From positions 50,629,649-50,693,648 of the forward strand of contig OZ024861.1 of assembly GCA_964017155.1 (NCBI GenBank): a stretch of DNA of 64,000 nucleotides, read 5' to 3'. Source of the stretch: Oasisia sp. SBJ-2009. Lineage: Eukaryota > Annelida > Polychaeta > Sabellida > Siboglinidae. Positions 1 through 12,100 of this stretch are shown piece after piece. Under the pieces are notes generated by a model. That model ran no database searches, was not told the origin of the DNA, and saw only the letters and a program-made list of their open reading frames with translations. The stretch's first letter is position 1. Each line of letters starts with the position of its first letter. The position numbers and the translations under genes are program-made.

Positions 1-1
1 G

Positions 2-121
2 AGGGTCTGTAAATACTACTACCGTTGCTTTGACTGCATTGCTTACCAGGAATGCTGTGACAGATGGGGCCCACTTTGGCTGATGGGCCACCTTTACCCG
101 CCCTTCCCCTACAAACTGTAT
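2..121 (+). CDS. Possible cysteine-rich partial exon at window edge
   Basis: An open frame from base 2 encodes a Cys/aromatic-rich stretch (CKYYYRCFDCIAYQECC) that resembles a zinc-binding module, followed by a GTATGT donor candidate at 118. It could be an upstream exon of the protease gene. However, its end phase (two carried bases at 117) does not fit the one-base phase needed at 232, so an intervening exon, a frame error or chance is possible. Confidence 0.3.
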
Positions 122-231
122 GTAATTAATTTGCGCGAACTACCACCACTATTGCGACCAAAGTACAAGAACCTTTTAATTATGTTCATCATGAACATCA
201 ATGTAACTATGATTATATAAAATATTTGCAG

Positions 232-472
232 AAACTGGAGTGTTAGTGTATGTCCAGCGACATACAAACATCCGCCAAAAAGTCATCACCAAAGAAAAGG
301 ATAAAGACAAGATGTGGCAGGTCCACTCTACACCCCATGCTGGCCACAGTGGCGTCAATGCCACTGTGGACAAAATCACCCAGCGATATTACTGGAAAGG
401 GGTCAAAGGTGACGTAAAAGCATACGTAAGTGCTCAGGAGGTATATTGTGTATGTATATAAACACACACACA

Positions 473-529
<57 letters not shown>

Positions 530-2625
530 GATAGCATGCATGCGCATTCACAACTCCAATACGGCTAAATAGTTTGAGTGCATTGACAGTGTCATAATAG
601 GCAATATAAAACTGGCTGTTTTAGGACAGGGAGTTATCTTATCTGTCCATCTAATATACTAATTATGCTTAAATTTATAAAATATAGTTAATGTCACACT
701 TGATTGTTACAGATCATTCATGCATACCTTGGCATGCTCACTTCAGGAAACACGAATGTGTACGTGCTGCCCTGTTTTTTGGCAACATATCTTGATATGG
801 GTCAATTCAGTACATTGTTATTTGACCAGGTTAGTAGTTGTTCATGACAATAGACAATTGTTTTCTAGAATAAAAATTGGATTATGTAATATGTTACACG
901 AGAGAAATTTAGTGCATTTAGTAGACCAGTGGTGCAGTGGCTACATCATCAGAGCTACATCTAAGAAGACCCGGGTTCGAACCCTGTGTTGCCCTATAAA
1001 ACCGTGCTCCATATCACTCAGCTGTATTAATAATACCTGGCCATAGACAGTGGTGGATATTAGTGTATGAATAGTCTTCATGTAGTATTGCTGAATGCTT
1101 TCCAGAGAAGTCAAGATGGTGTTCAGATGAATAGGCCAGTGAGTAAAGTGCTTTGAGCAATCCTGAAAATTGGATATTGTGATATATAAAAACCCATCTT
1201 TACCCTTACATGTGTATTCTGTATTTTTGTAGGTATGCTTTGACAAATATCACTGGATATTGCTACCCATCTGCCACCAGAACCATTGGTTCTTGCTGGC
1301 GGCCAACACCCATGACCACACTGTGGCAGTTCTAGATTCACTGGCACAGAGGCAAAGGCGAGACAAGTTTGTGGCGCTATGGCAGTAAGTGTGTTACCGT
1401 CAAATGATTTAGTGCAAGCATTCCTACTGCTTGCATATAATCAACCCAAAATCATTATAAAGTCATCTCAAATTATAATCACCTTTTGAAAAATCAAGAC
1501 GTCATATTTGTTTGAAATATAATTTCAAATCTAAACTTCATGCGGTTGCTTACACCCGTTTATGGCAACTCTTAATGATTTTGTATGTTGCATCTGTGTC
1601 ATAAGATTCTCGATGATATAGGCATTATGGATATGTTACTATTATTATACAACCATTTCCTTTTACTTTCTATCATAAGCTTGGTTAACAGATGCCATAA
1701 CACTGCTTATTGTGTATATGTGTGTCTTTAAAACTTTTTCATACCCACGTTTTCATTGCTATAGTAAAACAGGGAAGATATGGATTGTTGCCTACTAGCC
1801 TTTCAGCCATGTCTGTTTTTGTCGTAGTGATATGTTTTTTGCAGGAGTAGGTAGAGTATAATTATTATCATGTGGCCCTTAATCAGCCATTACATCAACA
1901 AGTCGCGTTATTTTCAATACACTGTTATGTTATATCTGGATTAGTATAGATCTTGTTTCTGAATAAATACGTTTGCTTTTTAAAGAGGTGTACATTTGAT
2001 AAATGTGAACCAAATTTCTGTTCTTCTTCCAGGAAGTACACAAACGTGCGGTGCAAAATATTAGGCATGCCAATACCTAAGTGGACACCAATCGACATTA
2101 CATGTGGCCAGCAGCATGACAACCACAGTTGCCGCGTCTTCACTTTGATGGTGAGCATCATTTGAGAACCAGTTATGTCTTACCATTACTTAGATTTTGA
2201 AATTCTAATGTAATTATTCAGACAATAGCAATTTTAAAAAGCGTCAGTCCTCTGCATGGTGCTGTAAAAACAGAGGAACGTCTGTTACTGATTTAGGAAA
2301 GAAAACGTCATATTATAATTATATGCGCTCTGTTCAAAGCTTAAAATACACATCTTTTGTCATTTATATTATTTTACTACTGTGTGAAGTGTTGTTATAA
2401 TTAACTGAACAACCACAGAAACGATGTGACTAACAATATTACTAGGGGACCATAAAGACGTATTCAGATGAATGCGTTGTTAAAACGGGGAAATATTAAC
2501 AATAATGTGTATCTATATTTCAGTACGCAAAGGCCATCTGCAACGGAATGGAAACAAATGAAGTAGGGGAGGCTGACGTTGTTGCTTTTCGGCATGCGTT
2601 GTTGCATGAGTTAATAAATCTTTGA
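232..2625 (+). CDS. Ulp1/SENP-like (C48) cysteine protease fused to integrase H2C2 zinc-binding motif; 3' part of gene
   Basis: Five exons join in phase: 232-425, 713-829, 1233-1384, 2033-2150 and 2524-2625 (TGA). The first exon reads HSTPHAGHSGVNAT...YYWKGV, the start of the H2C2 zinc-binding domain found beside retroelement and Ginger-type integrases. The next exons switch to a Ulp1 fold: IIHAYLGMLTSG, then YHWILL (catalytic His), VAVLDSL (Asp) and CGQQHDNHSC (oxyanion Gln and nucleophile Cys). The residue after the Cys is Arg, where the family usually has Gly. Ulp1/SENP enzymes cleave ubiquitin-like modifiers from proteins. The integrase DDE core is absent, so this looks like a host or captured gene, not a mobile element. 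The first exon needs one carried base from an upstream exon that I cannot place. Protease identity is fairly sure; substrate unknown. Confidence 0.75.
463..529. repeat. CA / GCAC microsatellite
   Basis: Alternating CA and GCAC dinucleotide-type repeats lie directly after the 425 splice donor. They fill the first part of the intron in the protease gene. Confidence 0.95.
921..1230 (+). mobile_element. tRNA-headed SINE, near full length
   Basis: The head (about 928-1000) has a box-A-like GTGGTGCAGTGGCT and a perfect box B, GGGTTCGAACC. The body carries CAGCTGT...CCTGG.CATAGACAGTGG, and the tail AAAGTGCTTTGAGCAAT is followed by TATATAAAAAC and TTTA. The same body recurs at 26690-26825, 39091-39345 and 39391-39730, so this is an interspersed family. 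The head is not a functional tRNA. It sits in the intron between the 829 and 1233 splice sites. Confidence 0.8.
2613..2618 (+). promoter_or_regulatory. Poly(A) signal overlapping end of CDS
   Basis: AATAAA occurs inside the last codons before the TGA at 2623-2625. If used, the protease mRNA would have a very short 3' UTR. A second, weaker AT-rich candidate follows within 40 bases. Confidence 0.4.
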
Positions 2626-3439
2626 AAGTTGTCTTATTTATTTGTTATTAAATGCAACGGTTTATTGAAAGAGCTTCTTTTGTTGTTAATGATATTGTTT
2701 GCATTTCATCTAACACTACTATTGAACTGTCAAGTGACACATACTTCCACCAGTCGACATGTTAATACAGTTTTGTAAGTCTTGAATGCATGGCTCATTT
2801 CCCAAAATATATTATTAAATCATTGCCGAGTTGTTTTGGTAAAACCAACTATTTGGATATGGTAACGTCTAGATTTCCACCCTTTGTACTGATCTTGAAG
2901 TACCTCAATGGGATTTATATACTGCAATGCTAAGCCCATATTTGCAAAAGTGGTGGAGAGAAAGAGCCTTATTGAATAAACAATCTAATTCTACAAAACA
3001 TTCCAATAGGACCACTATCAAAGTGTGTTCCACCTCGTTTTGAGTGTTGTTTAATGACTTCTTACGTGCATGATAAAGGTTAACGTATACTGTGACCAGC
3101 GTAAACATGGTGACTGCCGAATTAACATGAGTGAACCAGGCATATTATAGTTTATGTTAATCATTTATTGAATTGAAATGTATTTCAACTACAACAATTA
3201 CTACTACTAAATTATACGTATAGTGCATACAATACAAATTTTTGAAAAAAGGGTAAAAGAAGTACTTATCATGTTTACCATTATAATTGCTTAATTGCAT
3301 ACATAAAATATCTGAACAGTGCAATAGAAGGTGCGACAACACTATTTACATGTATAACCATATGACATTTAATCAAAAATAAGACATTTTAACATTTATT
3401 GAAGAAAAAACCTTTATAACAATCAACAATCTGAATGTT
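2626..3439. other. Intergenic, nothing recognised
   Basis: AT-rich sequence between the protease gene and a decayed LINE. I see no coding similarity, RNA gene or ordered repeat. Confidence 0.5.
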
Positions 3440-4830
3440 TAATTTAGTTATCTAATTTATGTTGGCAAAATAGTCAAGGACTCTAACACATATAACTATT
3501 CAACAGTCTATCTGTATAACACTTTTTCGAGGGAGTTCCATAGTTTAACCCCAGTAACAGAAATACACATATTTTTTAAAATTAGTACGTACATAGATTT
3601 GCTTGAACTTACATTTATGCCTGGATGAATATCGTGATTCAAGTATTCTGAATAATTTTTGTACATTCATTGGTAATACATAGTGATATGCCTTAAACAT
3701 AATTATATCAGTTTTTAGTTTTACAAGATCTGGTATTTTAAGAATAAATTATGTACATTATGAAACAGTAAGTTTGTGTGATCAAGTCTTTTGGCACCAC
3801 AAATTATTCTTATAACCCTTTTCTGTAACAAAACTAAACAAAGTATATTTGTAGCATGTGTCACCCCATACTTCAGCACAATACAAATATCTGCAGTTAT
3901 TCTGCGATTACCAAAAATCGTGTAATTGCTTTTTGATATATTATGAGACAATCTATTTAAAAAAACATGTCTGCAGTTCCACCATTTATCACCCGAACAA
4001 GTTCATTTAAGTCTTTATCACAACATAATAGATTTGTACCATCAGCAAATAAAATATACTTGAACACTTGTGAGACTTTACAGATGTCATTAATATACAT
4101 GATAAATAATTTTGGTCCCAAAATGGAACCCTGAGGGACACCACAAGATATTGGCCTGTAATTTGTAAAAACGTTTTTTTATCCAGACTTATATAGCGGA
4201 ATAACTAGCTATTTTCATATTTTTTTGGAAAAACACCTATTTGAAATGAAACGTGACATATATGAGCAAATGGCTAACTATTTTTGAAATTACATTCTTT
4301 AGCAGGCTTATGCTAATGTCACTGAAATCAGTTGATCTTTTATATTAAAAATTTTGAACAGTTCTAATAATTTCTATGTCATCAACAGGATTTAGAAACA
4401 TAGTATGTTTAATGATTTCTTCTAAGTAATCATAAATGGTTGTATCGTTTTTAGGTAAGGGGGTATTGTTGGCTAAGTTGGGGCCAACATTTGTAAAGAA
4501 GTTATTAAATTCATTAGCAATATCTTCTTTCTTTGAAATTATCTTGTTGCTATTTTATAAAGTATTCTGGACATGTTGGCTTTTTTTGCGTTTGTTAATT
4601 ACTTCATTTAGTATTTTCCAGGTCTCTTTAACATTTGCTTTTTTCTAACACCGAGCTATAATAGTTTTTTATGTAATTCTTAATATAGATGTTAATTTAT
4701 TTTTGTATGTTTTGTATTTTTGTTCTGCTTCTGCAGATCTCATTACAATGAATGCTTTATATAACTTATTTTTCTTTGTACAAGCACGTTTTAAACCTTT
4801 GGTGAACCATGGTTTTTTTTCACAGCTTTT
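3440..4830 (-). mobile_element. Degenerate non-LTR retrotransposon (LINE), RT region
   Basis: Read on the minus strand with frameshifts, in order: PWFTKGLK upstream of RT (about 4800); the RT motif GVPQGSILGP with FADGTN in place of FADDTN (about 4020-4150); then GVTHATN...LQKRVIRIICGAK (about 3790-3900); and a C-terminal motif ending in lWNSL (about 3530). This is the layout of Jockey/CR1-type LINEs. The frame is broken repeatedly, so it is a dead copy. Both ends are approximate. Confidence 0.75.
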
Positions 4831-5159
4831 TTGTGGATCTTTTGTTACTGGTTAATGATTAACATCATAAATTTTTAGCACACTTTCCAGGTTTATTGAC
4901 TTAGTTCGATGCCATTTTATCCTCATTCATATTTCTGATAAATTAAAATTCTTTTACATTATACCTGATTATATTGATGCGCTTCCTTTCTTGCAATTAT
5001 TATTAATAAACATAACAAAACCTCAAAATCATCGTTATTTGTAATTATTTATAAACAGTGTTTTCTTAATGTCCTTGTCTCAGAGCGTTGTGCATGTTAT
5101 GCCTTATGCCCCAGTTATGGCTTCGTTACTGCCATGGTTTTCAATGCAGTCTATAGTAC

Positions 5160-5460
5160 GTGCAGCATTGAATACAAATCCTCGCGTCTTCGTGACATAT
5201 AACTTTGGCAGTTTAGGATATATGTAACTGTCTACTAGCTGAATGTATTGATGTAACGTGCCTGTAGTGTGCAACGTAGGGGGTCGAAAAGTACGTCGTC
5301 GCTGCAGCGCGCAGAAATGATTTATTATGTAACACTGTCGCCGCGGGGGTCATGAACTTAGTCTCGACATTCTGGCACGACGTTCTGGACCGCTCGACGT
5401 TGCACACCGTCGCGCTAACCTTCGCCATGAACCGCTAACCTTTGACATGAACCATCAGCC
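5160..5460. other. CpG-rich patch in AT-rich intergenic sequence
   Basis: About 300 bases carry many CpG dinucleotides (GTACGTCGTCGCTGCAGCGCG, CGCCGCGGGGG, CCGCTCGACGTTGC), unlike both flanks. No coding similarity was recognised. It could be an unmethylated promoter or a younger insertion. Confidence 0.4.
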
Positions 5461-6194
5461 ATCAAATATCAGAGCAAAAATTTAACTTTCAATCAATATC
5501 AATCAATCAAACATAATGAATGTGATGTATGTTGAATGCAAATTAATGGGGTTACAAACAGGATTATTTGTGGTGCCACTAGACAACAGTTTGTCACATA
5601 ATGGTGACATCACTACAGACAATGCATTCACCAGAACACAGCGAAGCAGTGATGTATGCCATGCGGCTGTTTTATTTTATACACATTGAATAATCCTGTA
5701 CAATGTTTCATATGATTGATACCAATTCTTGGTATGCTACTGTTATACCATTGATTATGCACCCAAACCAACTTATAGATATTTTATCAAGAAAGTACGG
5801 CATTAGCCATATATACCAAGCCAGTCTATATTTTAATGTTGTACAAACAAGAAGCAGACCACGTCCCTTCATAGCAGCTGGTAGGTAAAGAAAACCAGTT
5901 TTAAAATATTATTCCCATCGTTTACCCATACTTCTCCATTGACACTTTCACAGAGAAACGGAATATTTCACAATAACTGCTTCAAAATGAATACATATGT
6001 TTGACTAACATTAATTCATGAAATTCAAGCCTCAAACTCCATCTGATCATAAGTTCAATTCCAAGACAGTAATAACTATTAATAGAACATATGCAGATAA
6101 TCTTGGATGTTATACAGAAAGTGTGGTATCATAAAATTAACAGCATTGTTAATCCATTAACTGCAACAATGAAGTACAACATTTCAGATCAATG
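5461..6194. other. Intergenic, nothing recognised
   Basis: No credible exon, RNA or repeat seen between the CpG patch and the presumed 3' end of the giantin transcript. Confidence 0.4.
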
Positions 6195-8213
6195 ACTATT
6201 TCCCAACACACAAATCCTTTATTGAACTAAAACCAGATCTGTCAACATCTCGACAACTGCAGGACAGCATTTTACATAGAATACAAAATGACACACAGCC
6301 ACACACACGCACACACACACACACATGTCCACACACACGCACGCACATGTGCACACACACAAGAACATGTGACATATAACCAAGCAACCTGTTACCAAGA
6401 CAACAGCAACCAGCTTGCAGCTAATTTGAACGTTTATGAAAGACAGTTACCTTGGCCCTGGCCATGACTCAAGTTCTAATGAACTTCTATGTACAATTGT
6501 TGGACTCCGGACTATTTACACACGGCCGTAAACTCTTGTATTCTGGCAACAACATCCATTTCCCATCACCCACATTTTAAAATCAATGAAACTATTGACT
6601 GCGATCACAAATCACCCAAATTATGTATAACCGGCCCTTCACATGATACAACCCAGTTTCTTAATGCTGAGATGATTATCTTGGCATATGGAGCATTGTT
6701 TTTAAAATAAGTAAACAAGTTTTCACAAACCCACAACGTTAAATAACTGCGTAACTCTAAGATGCTTCAGTAGACTGGCCCAAGGCTTTCACTGAGAAAT
6801 GTCTAGTACAAACGAAGTGTACATCCCACAGTCTACAGACAGGAATGTAGAGGCAAGCACATTGTATTTTATCACAGAAACATTCAGATATAGTTTTATA
6901 CAATGTCACCCATCTGTGGAGTTTAGGGTCTGTAACAAGCCTACTGAACATTGCATCCATGTTTGGCCATCTCTGGATACATCTACTGTCCACTGCCCCA
7001 TTGACATTGTAGTCACTATCACCTTAGTGAACAACTGACATTGTCCAGTGCATTAACTTGGCATTACAGTCAGTAAGTTCACCTTTGACCACAGGTCAAT
7101 TCTTGGTTAAAACCACTCAAACTATGACACAGAACATTCAGATTATTATCAGTTGTTGAAATGGATATTATTGATACTTGAAGAACTGACTCTAAACATT
7201 GTCACATGACATCACAAATTTACATGTAAAATTTACATTTTTTAAAGATTTATCTGTATTTGTCTTTCTGATTGCAAAGGTGTTTGAAAGCTGCCAAAAT
7301 GTAACTGAAGCAAATACGATAATCTGATCGTAAAATATGAAGATAAATCAGATCATTAGTCAAGGTTTCCAAATCATTCGTATAAAATATATGTACCATG
7401 TGTGTTGTTGGGAAGACATGGACTCTTTTGTCTGCCACATTGAAGCTATGTAGCTGCAACCATCTCCCATAATGCACTTTCTAAACAAACCACTGATGGT
7501 TTAGTCAGCCGAACGATCGCTGACAAGTACCCTTGTATGGTCTACCCCTTGTATACCATGTGAACCCAAACTTACGTACACTGGTTCTGTCAGAAAACTG
7601 ATTGTTACAACAATGTTGGGCATTACCCAACTTCCCACATGATGCAAGTCTGGTCACGCATGGACGATTTATGTCAACATGGGTGGATTTCAATCTCAAC
7701 GAAAATAAATTACCCTCATGGGATAAATGAAACCGACTCAACAACACCGAGCAAATGACCCACTGAATGCATTTCACTGTGACAAAGTCAGCCTTAATCT
7801 TTATAGACTCAAATATGCACAGTTTCAGTTGCTTTCTAGGCCCGTAATTTACGAATGTTCCGAAAGAATGCTCCCTCACAACCTCTTGTGCGAAATGTCA
7901 AAGTAAGTCATGGCACATCTGACTCTGTTCACTTCAATTTAGAACATCAGTAACACTCTATCACGCATGACCGCTCTTGAAGACAGATAATGACGATATC
8001 GTGTGATTTTGTGATAAAAAAGTATTATACATCTGATTAGCATACAGTATGACTCTGCTAATTGTGTATATATTTGTTGAAACTATGACTAAACAAATCC
8101 CCCATTGTGTGACCTTGTACATATGTACAGTGTTCCAGCTCTCACACAATGATTCAACGTATCAAAGTGTTTCACGTTTGAATAAACACGCAGAATTGCT
8201 AAAGATATTGTCA
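6195..8213 (-). other. Presumed 3' UTR of giantin gene
   Basis: After the stop at 8214-8216 no further coding is needed. On the minus strand an AATAAA signal lies at 6218-6223, followed by GT-rich sequence, giving a 3' UTR of about 2 kb. A (CA)n tract at about 6300-6360 would lie beyond stop codons and inside this UTR. Short open frames here show no family similarity. The UTR end is inferred. Confidence 0.45.
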
Positions 8214-8328
8214 TCACAGCCATCCAAGGAAGCAGCCGAACAGGACATAGATATGTAGTACGACCAGATACAGGCAGATGGCAGTGCGGAGACGAGGCAT
8301 TGATCGTAAATTCCGGTTTGCGATAAGA
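8214..8328 (-). CDS. GOLGB1: Giantin last exon: tail-anchor transmembrane segment and stop
   Basis: Acceptor GTTTTTCAG precedes the exon. It reads ...NLRSMPRLRT, then AICLYLVVLHIYVLFGCF and GWL before TGA at 8214-8216. Vertebrate giantin ends in the same way: basic RTRVP, about 20 hydrophobic residues with an internal His, then a short polar end. The exon is too short to stand out as an open frame and is recognised only by splicing. The upstream exon 8646-8700 (basic, RTARSHCSRL) joins it with two carried bases. Confidence 0.9.
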
Positions 8329-9126
8329 CTGAAAAACAAATAACGTATTTTGCAGATATACATTTAATTTTTTAACAATCTTCACTGATACGATGAGGGC
8401 AATTATAAGAATAAATGCATGTTATGAGTAATATTACTTTTAGCTTTAGATGGGAGAATACTAAGATATGAAAATAAAAATCTATATCACAAAATTACAA
8501 CAATTTAAAACAGTACTTCTTGTGGTATAATTACATTATACAAACGTAGTTAGCTATGTTTGGACATCACCATTATATTTAACTAAGAAATGGTATATTA
8601 AATGTACAATAGTTCCAGTTCCAGATGTGTGTGCCTGTCACTGACCTGTATCTGTGGAGCCAGGTCTGGAGTCTGGAGCAGTGACTCCGCGCCGTCCGAA
8701 CTGGAAACAGAAACATCACATCTGACTCCAGTCTCTCCTACACACATCTCTGCACTGTCACAATCAACTGACATTTACACCACTGTCCTTATTGTGTACA
8801 CTACAACACATACACATTTTTAAATTAGAATTATTTAATTCTGAAATATCAACTTTCAAAGTAGATGTACTTAGCACTTATAAGTAACTATTTACTGAAT
8901 GTGTTTCGAAGACAAAACTTGATGCAAAAACAGATCTGTGAGAAAATGTTAATCATATTACACATTATCTGTAGAGACAGACACAAGGGAACCACGGATA
9001 CGCCACAGTTTAACTCAGAATACATTCCAGTACCTTTATTGCTAACCTATTACTTATCTGCTGTGTGAAATGCTTAGCACTAAATAGATTAATTTATCAT
9101 ATGTAAAAATAGATAATATATATATG

Positions 9127-9199
<73 letters not shown>

Positions 9200-12100
9200 C
9201 AATATTCTTAATACACAAAATAAAGTATAAATAAATAAAATCTAATATCTCAGATATTGTCAACCCCCCATAAGGCACAATGAAGGTGACACTGACTGAG
9301 GGTGGTGTTGGGGTGAAGGAGTCTTGTCTCTAACGTGACCTCGTCTTCATCTCCCACTCGGATCTGAAACTGACAAGACACAGACTTGATGCCTCATCAA
9401 CCCATCAACTCAACAGTAACACAAACAACTGTTGATTATTTGAATAATTTTAGAGGTCGTTTGGTTTAAGGCCAGTCACAGATGCAGACAGGATGACCTG
9501 CACAGCAACACATCAGCAGAATGAGACTGTAAATCACCTCGGTCAGGTAAACACAGTCTTGTGACATACCTTCTGTTAAATGACTTATAAATGAGTCATG
9601 TCACATCCAAAGTCATGTGACATACATCCCAGAGAGTGCCATGTAACTGACCTGGGTCATGTGATCTGAGTCATGTGACCTACCTTTTGGGTTGACCTGT
9701 AAGTGACATGAGTCATGTGATTCAAATTGTGCCGTAGTGTACCGAGTAACTTACCTGAGTCATGTGACCTGCCTCAAATACACTGACATAAAAATGATCT
9801 CAACCATGTGATCCGAGTCATGTGACCTACCTCCTGTAGTGTGACCTGCTGCTGGAGCTTGAGTTGTTCCTCCGCCTCTGAGAGAGCCTGCTCCAGCTGG
9901 AGTCGGTGTTGTCTCTCAGCCACCAGTGTCTGCTGGATGCGAGCACTCTCTCGGCTTGCCTCCAGCCGTGTCTGCTCCGCCTGCTCCAGGCTGTAACACA
10001 CGGTAGGCATAGGGTTAATGACATGGTTAACTTGAGGGTCAATGAAATGCATAAGTGTCATATGTCACCTGAGTGACATATAAGGCACACACACGAGTGT
10101 CACATGTCACCAGAGTGACACATAAGGCACAAACGAGTGTCATATGTCACCAGGGTGACCTGAAAGGCACATACGAGTGTCACATGTCACCAGAGTGACA
10201 TATAAAGCACACACGAGTGTCACATGTCACCAGAGTGACACATAAGGCACAAACGAGTGTCATATGTCACCAGGGTGACCTGAAAGGCACATACGAGTGT
10301 CACATGTCACCAGAGTGACATATATAGCACACACGAGTGTCACATGTCACCAGAGTGACACATAAGGCACACACGAGTGTCACATGTCACCAGAGTGACA
10401 CATAAGGCACACACGAGTGCCACATGTCACCAGAGTGACATATAAAGCACACACGAGTGTCACATGTCACCAGAGTGACACATAAGGCACAAACGAGTGC
10501 CATATGTCACCAGGGTGACCTGAAAGGCACATACGAGTGTCACATGTCACCAGAGTGACATATAAAGCACACACGAGTGTCACATGTCACCAGAGTGACA
10601 CATAAGGCACACACGAGTGTCACATGTCACCAGAGTGACACATAAGGCACACACGAGTGTCACATGTCACCAGAGTGACACATAAGGCACACACGAGTGC
10701 CACATGTCACCAGAGTGACACATAAAGCACACACGAGTGTCACATGTCACCAGAGTGACACATAAGGCACACACGAGTGCCACATGTCACCAGAGTGACA
10801 TATATGACACACAAGTGTCACACGTCACCAGAGTGACATATATGACACACACGAGTGTCACATGTCACCAGAGTGATATATAAGGCACACACATGGGTCA
10901 GTGATATGTTTACCGTCTGACAAGTCTGAAAGTGCGAGACCAATAACAAAAAGATGCATTGTGAGTGAGTTCCAGTGTTTTATCTTGCTGACTGGGGCTG
11001 TTTTATCACAACTGAAGGCAATTGTAGCAGTTGTAAATTTACGTATTAATAGTAGCATTGGTAGCAGAAGCAACAAATGTAGGCAGCTACAACTGAGAAC
11101 TAGATGTGTTAGTGCAGCGTTTGGCAGACGTAAATTTGTTACTGCAATAGTTGTAGCAAAACAGTATTAGAATTAGTAGCACCAATTGTAAAAGTCACTG
11201 TAAAAATCACAGCAGCAACAACATTCAGGATACCACAATTAGTAGCAGTAATAACAATCAAACTGTGCGCAGCAACGAACGAGGTTGTAACAGTTGTTAG
11301 TTGAGTTATTACTCAAACAGTAGTAGCAACACAATTATAATTAGTAGCAGTGTGTGTAGCAACAGTAAGCTACAGGCAAGGTATTCCTACGGCTGTAGCA
11401 CAACAATATGTCAAACAGTAGCAAATAATGCAACAGCAGATAAAACAACAAAGCTGGTATAAAACAACTATGACTGTACAGACTCATGCTGAACGTAATT
11501 CAAAAGTACAAAACATTTATTGTGACTCTTCAACTGCAGGTTCATCCGACTGATAGTTTGCCCTTTTGGACACCAGGTGGCAGTGCAGTCTCCAACTGTC
11601 ACAACTTATTTCTTCAACATATGCGACGGGTTGTCACGAATTACACTGCCACCTGGTGTTTCCGCAGGCAATTATCAGTGTAAGGTCGTGAACACAGCAG
11701 AGGAAAGAAATCACAGTAAATCAGTGAATATTCTTGTTCTTTGGAAATATGATCTACCAGTACTACACACTGACACTGACACACTGACACCGACATTGAC
11801 ATAGACACCGACATTGACACCGCCACCGACACTGACAAGCACACACAAGTTGAGTACAAAATCCACTAATCACCCTTGAGGCAGATGAACGGGGGAATAC
11901 TCAAAGCTGTACCGTTTGCTCAAGGTCAGTAGGTCATGTGACTGAGCCTCGGCCAATGGAGGCAGCTGTGTCTTTTGTGGGCTGGACGCGACGGGCGCCG
12001 ACCTCGGGTCAACCTGCTGGACACACAGAACCACGGCTCCAACAGCTACAGGAGGAAACTGATCAACTCGCAAATAATTGTGCTGTGAACTCACCATTAT

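Noticed and set aside
928..1000. tRNA-like sequence with perfect box B
   Set aside because: It is attached to a SINE body shared with other copies, and the head cannot form a full cloverleaf; not a functional tRNA gene. The same applies at 22700, 39391 and 51158.
10044..10895. Regular 40-bp repeats considered as a CRISPR-like array
   Set aside because: There are no unique spacers; units are contiguous and vary only by point changes. Eukaryotic intron minisatellite.
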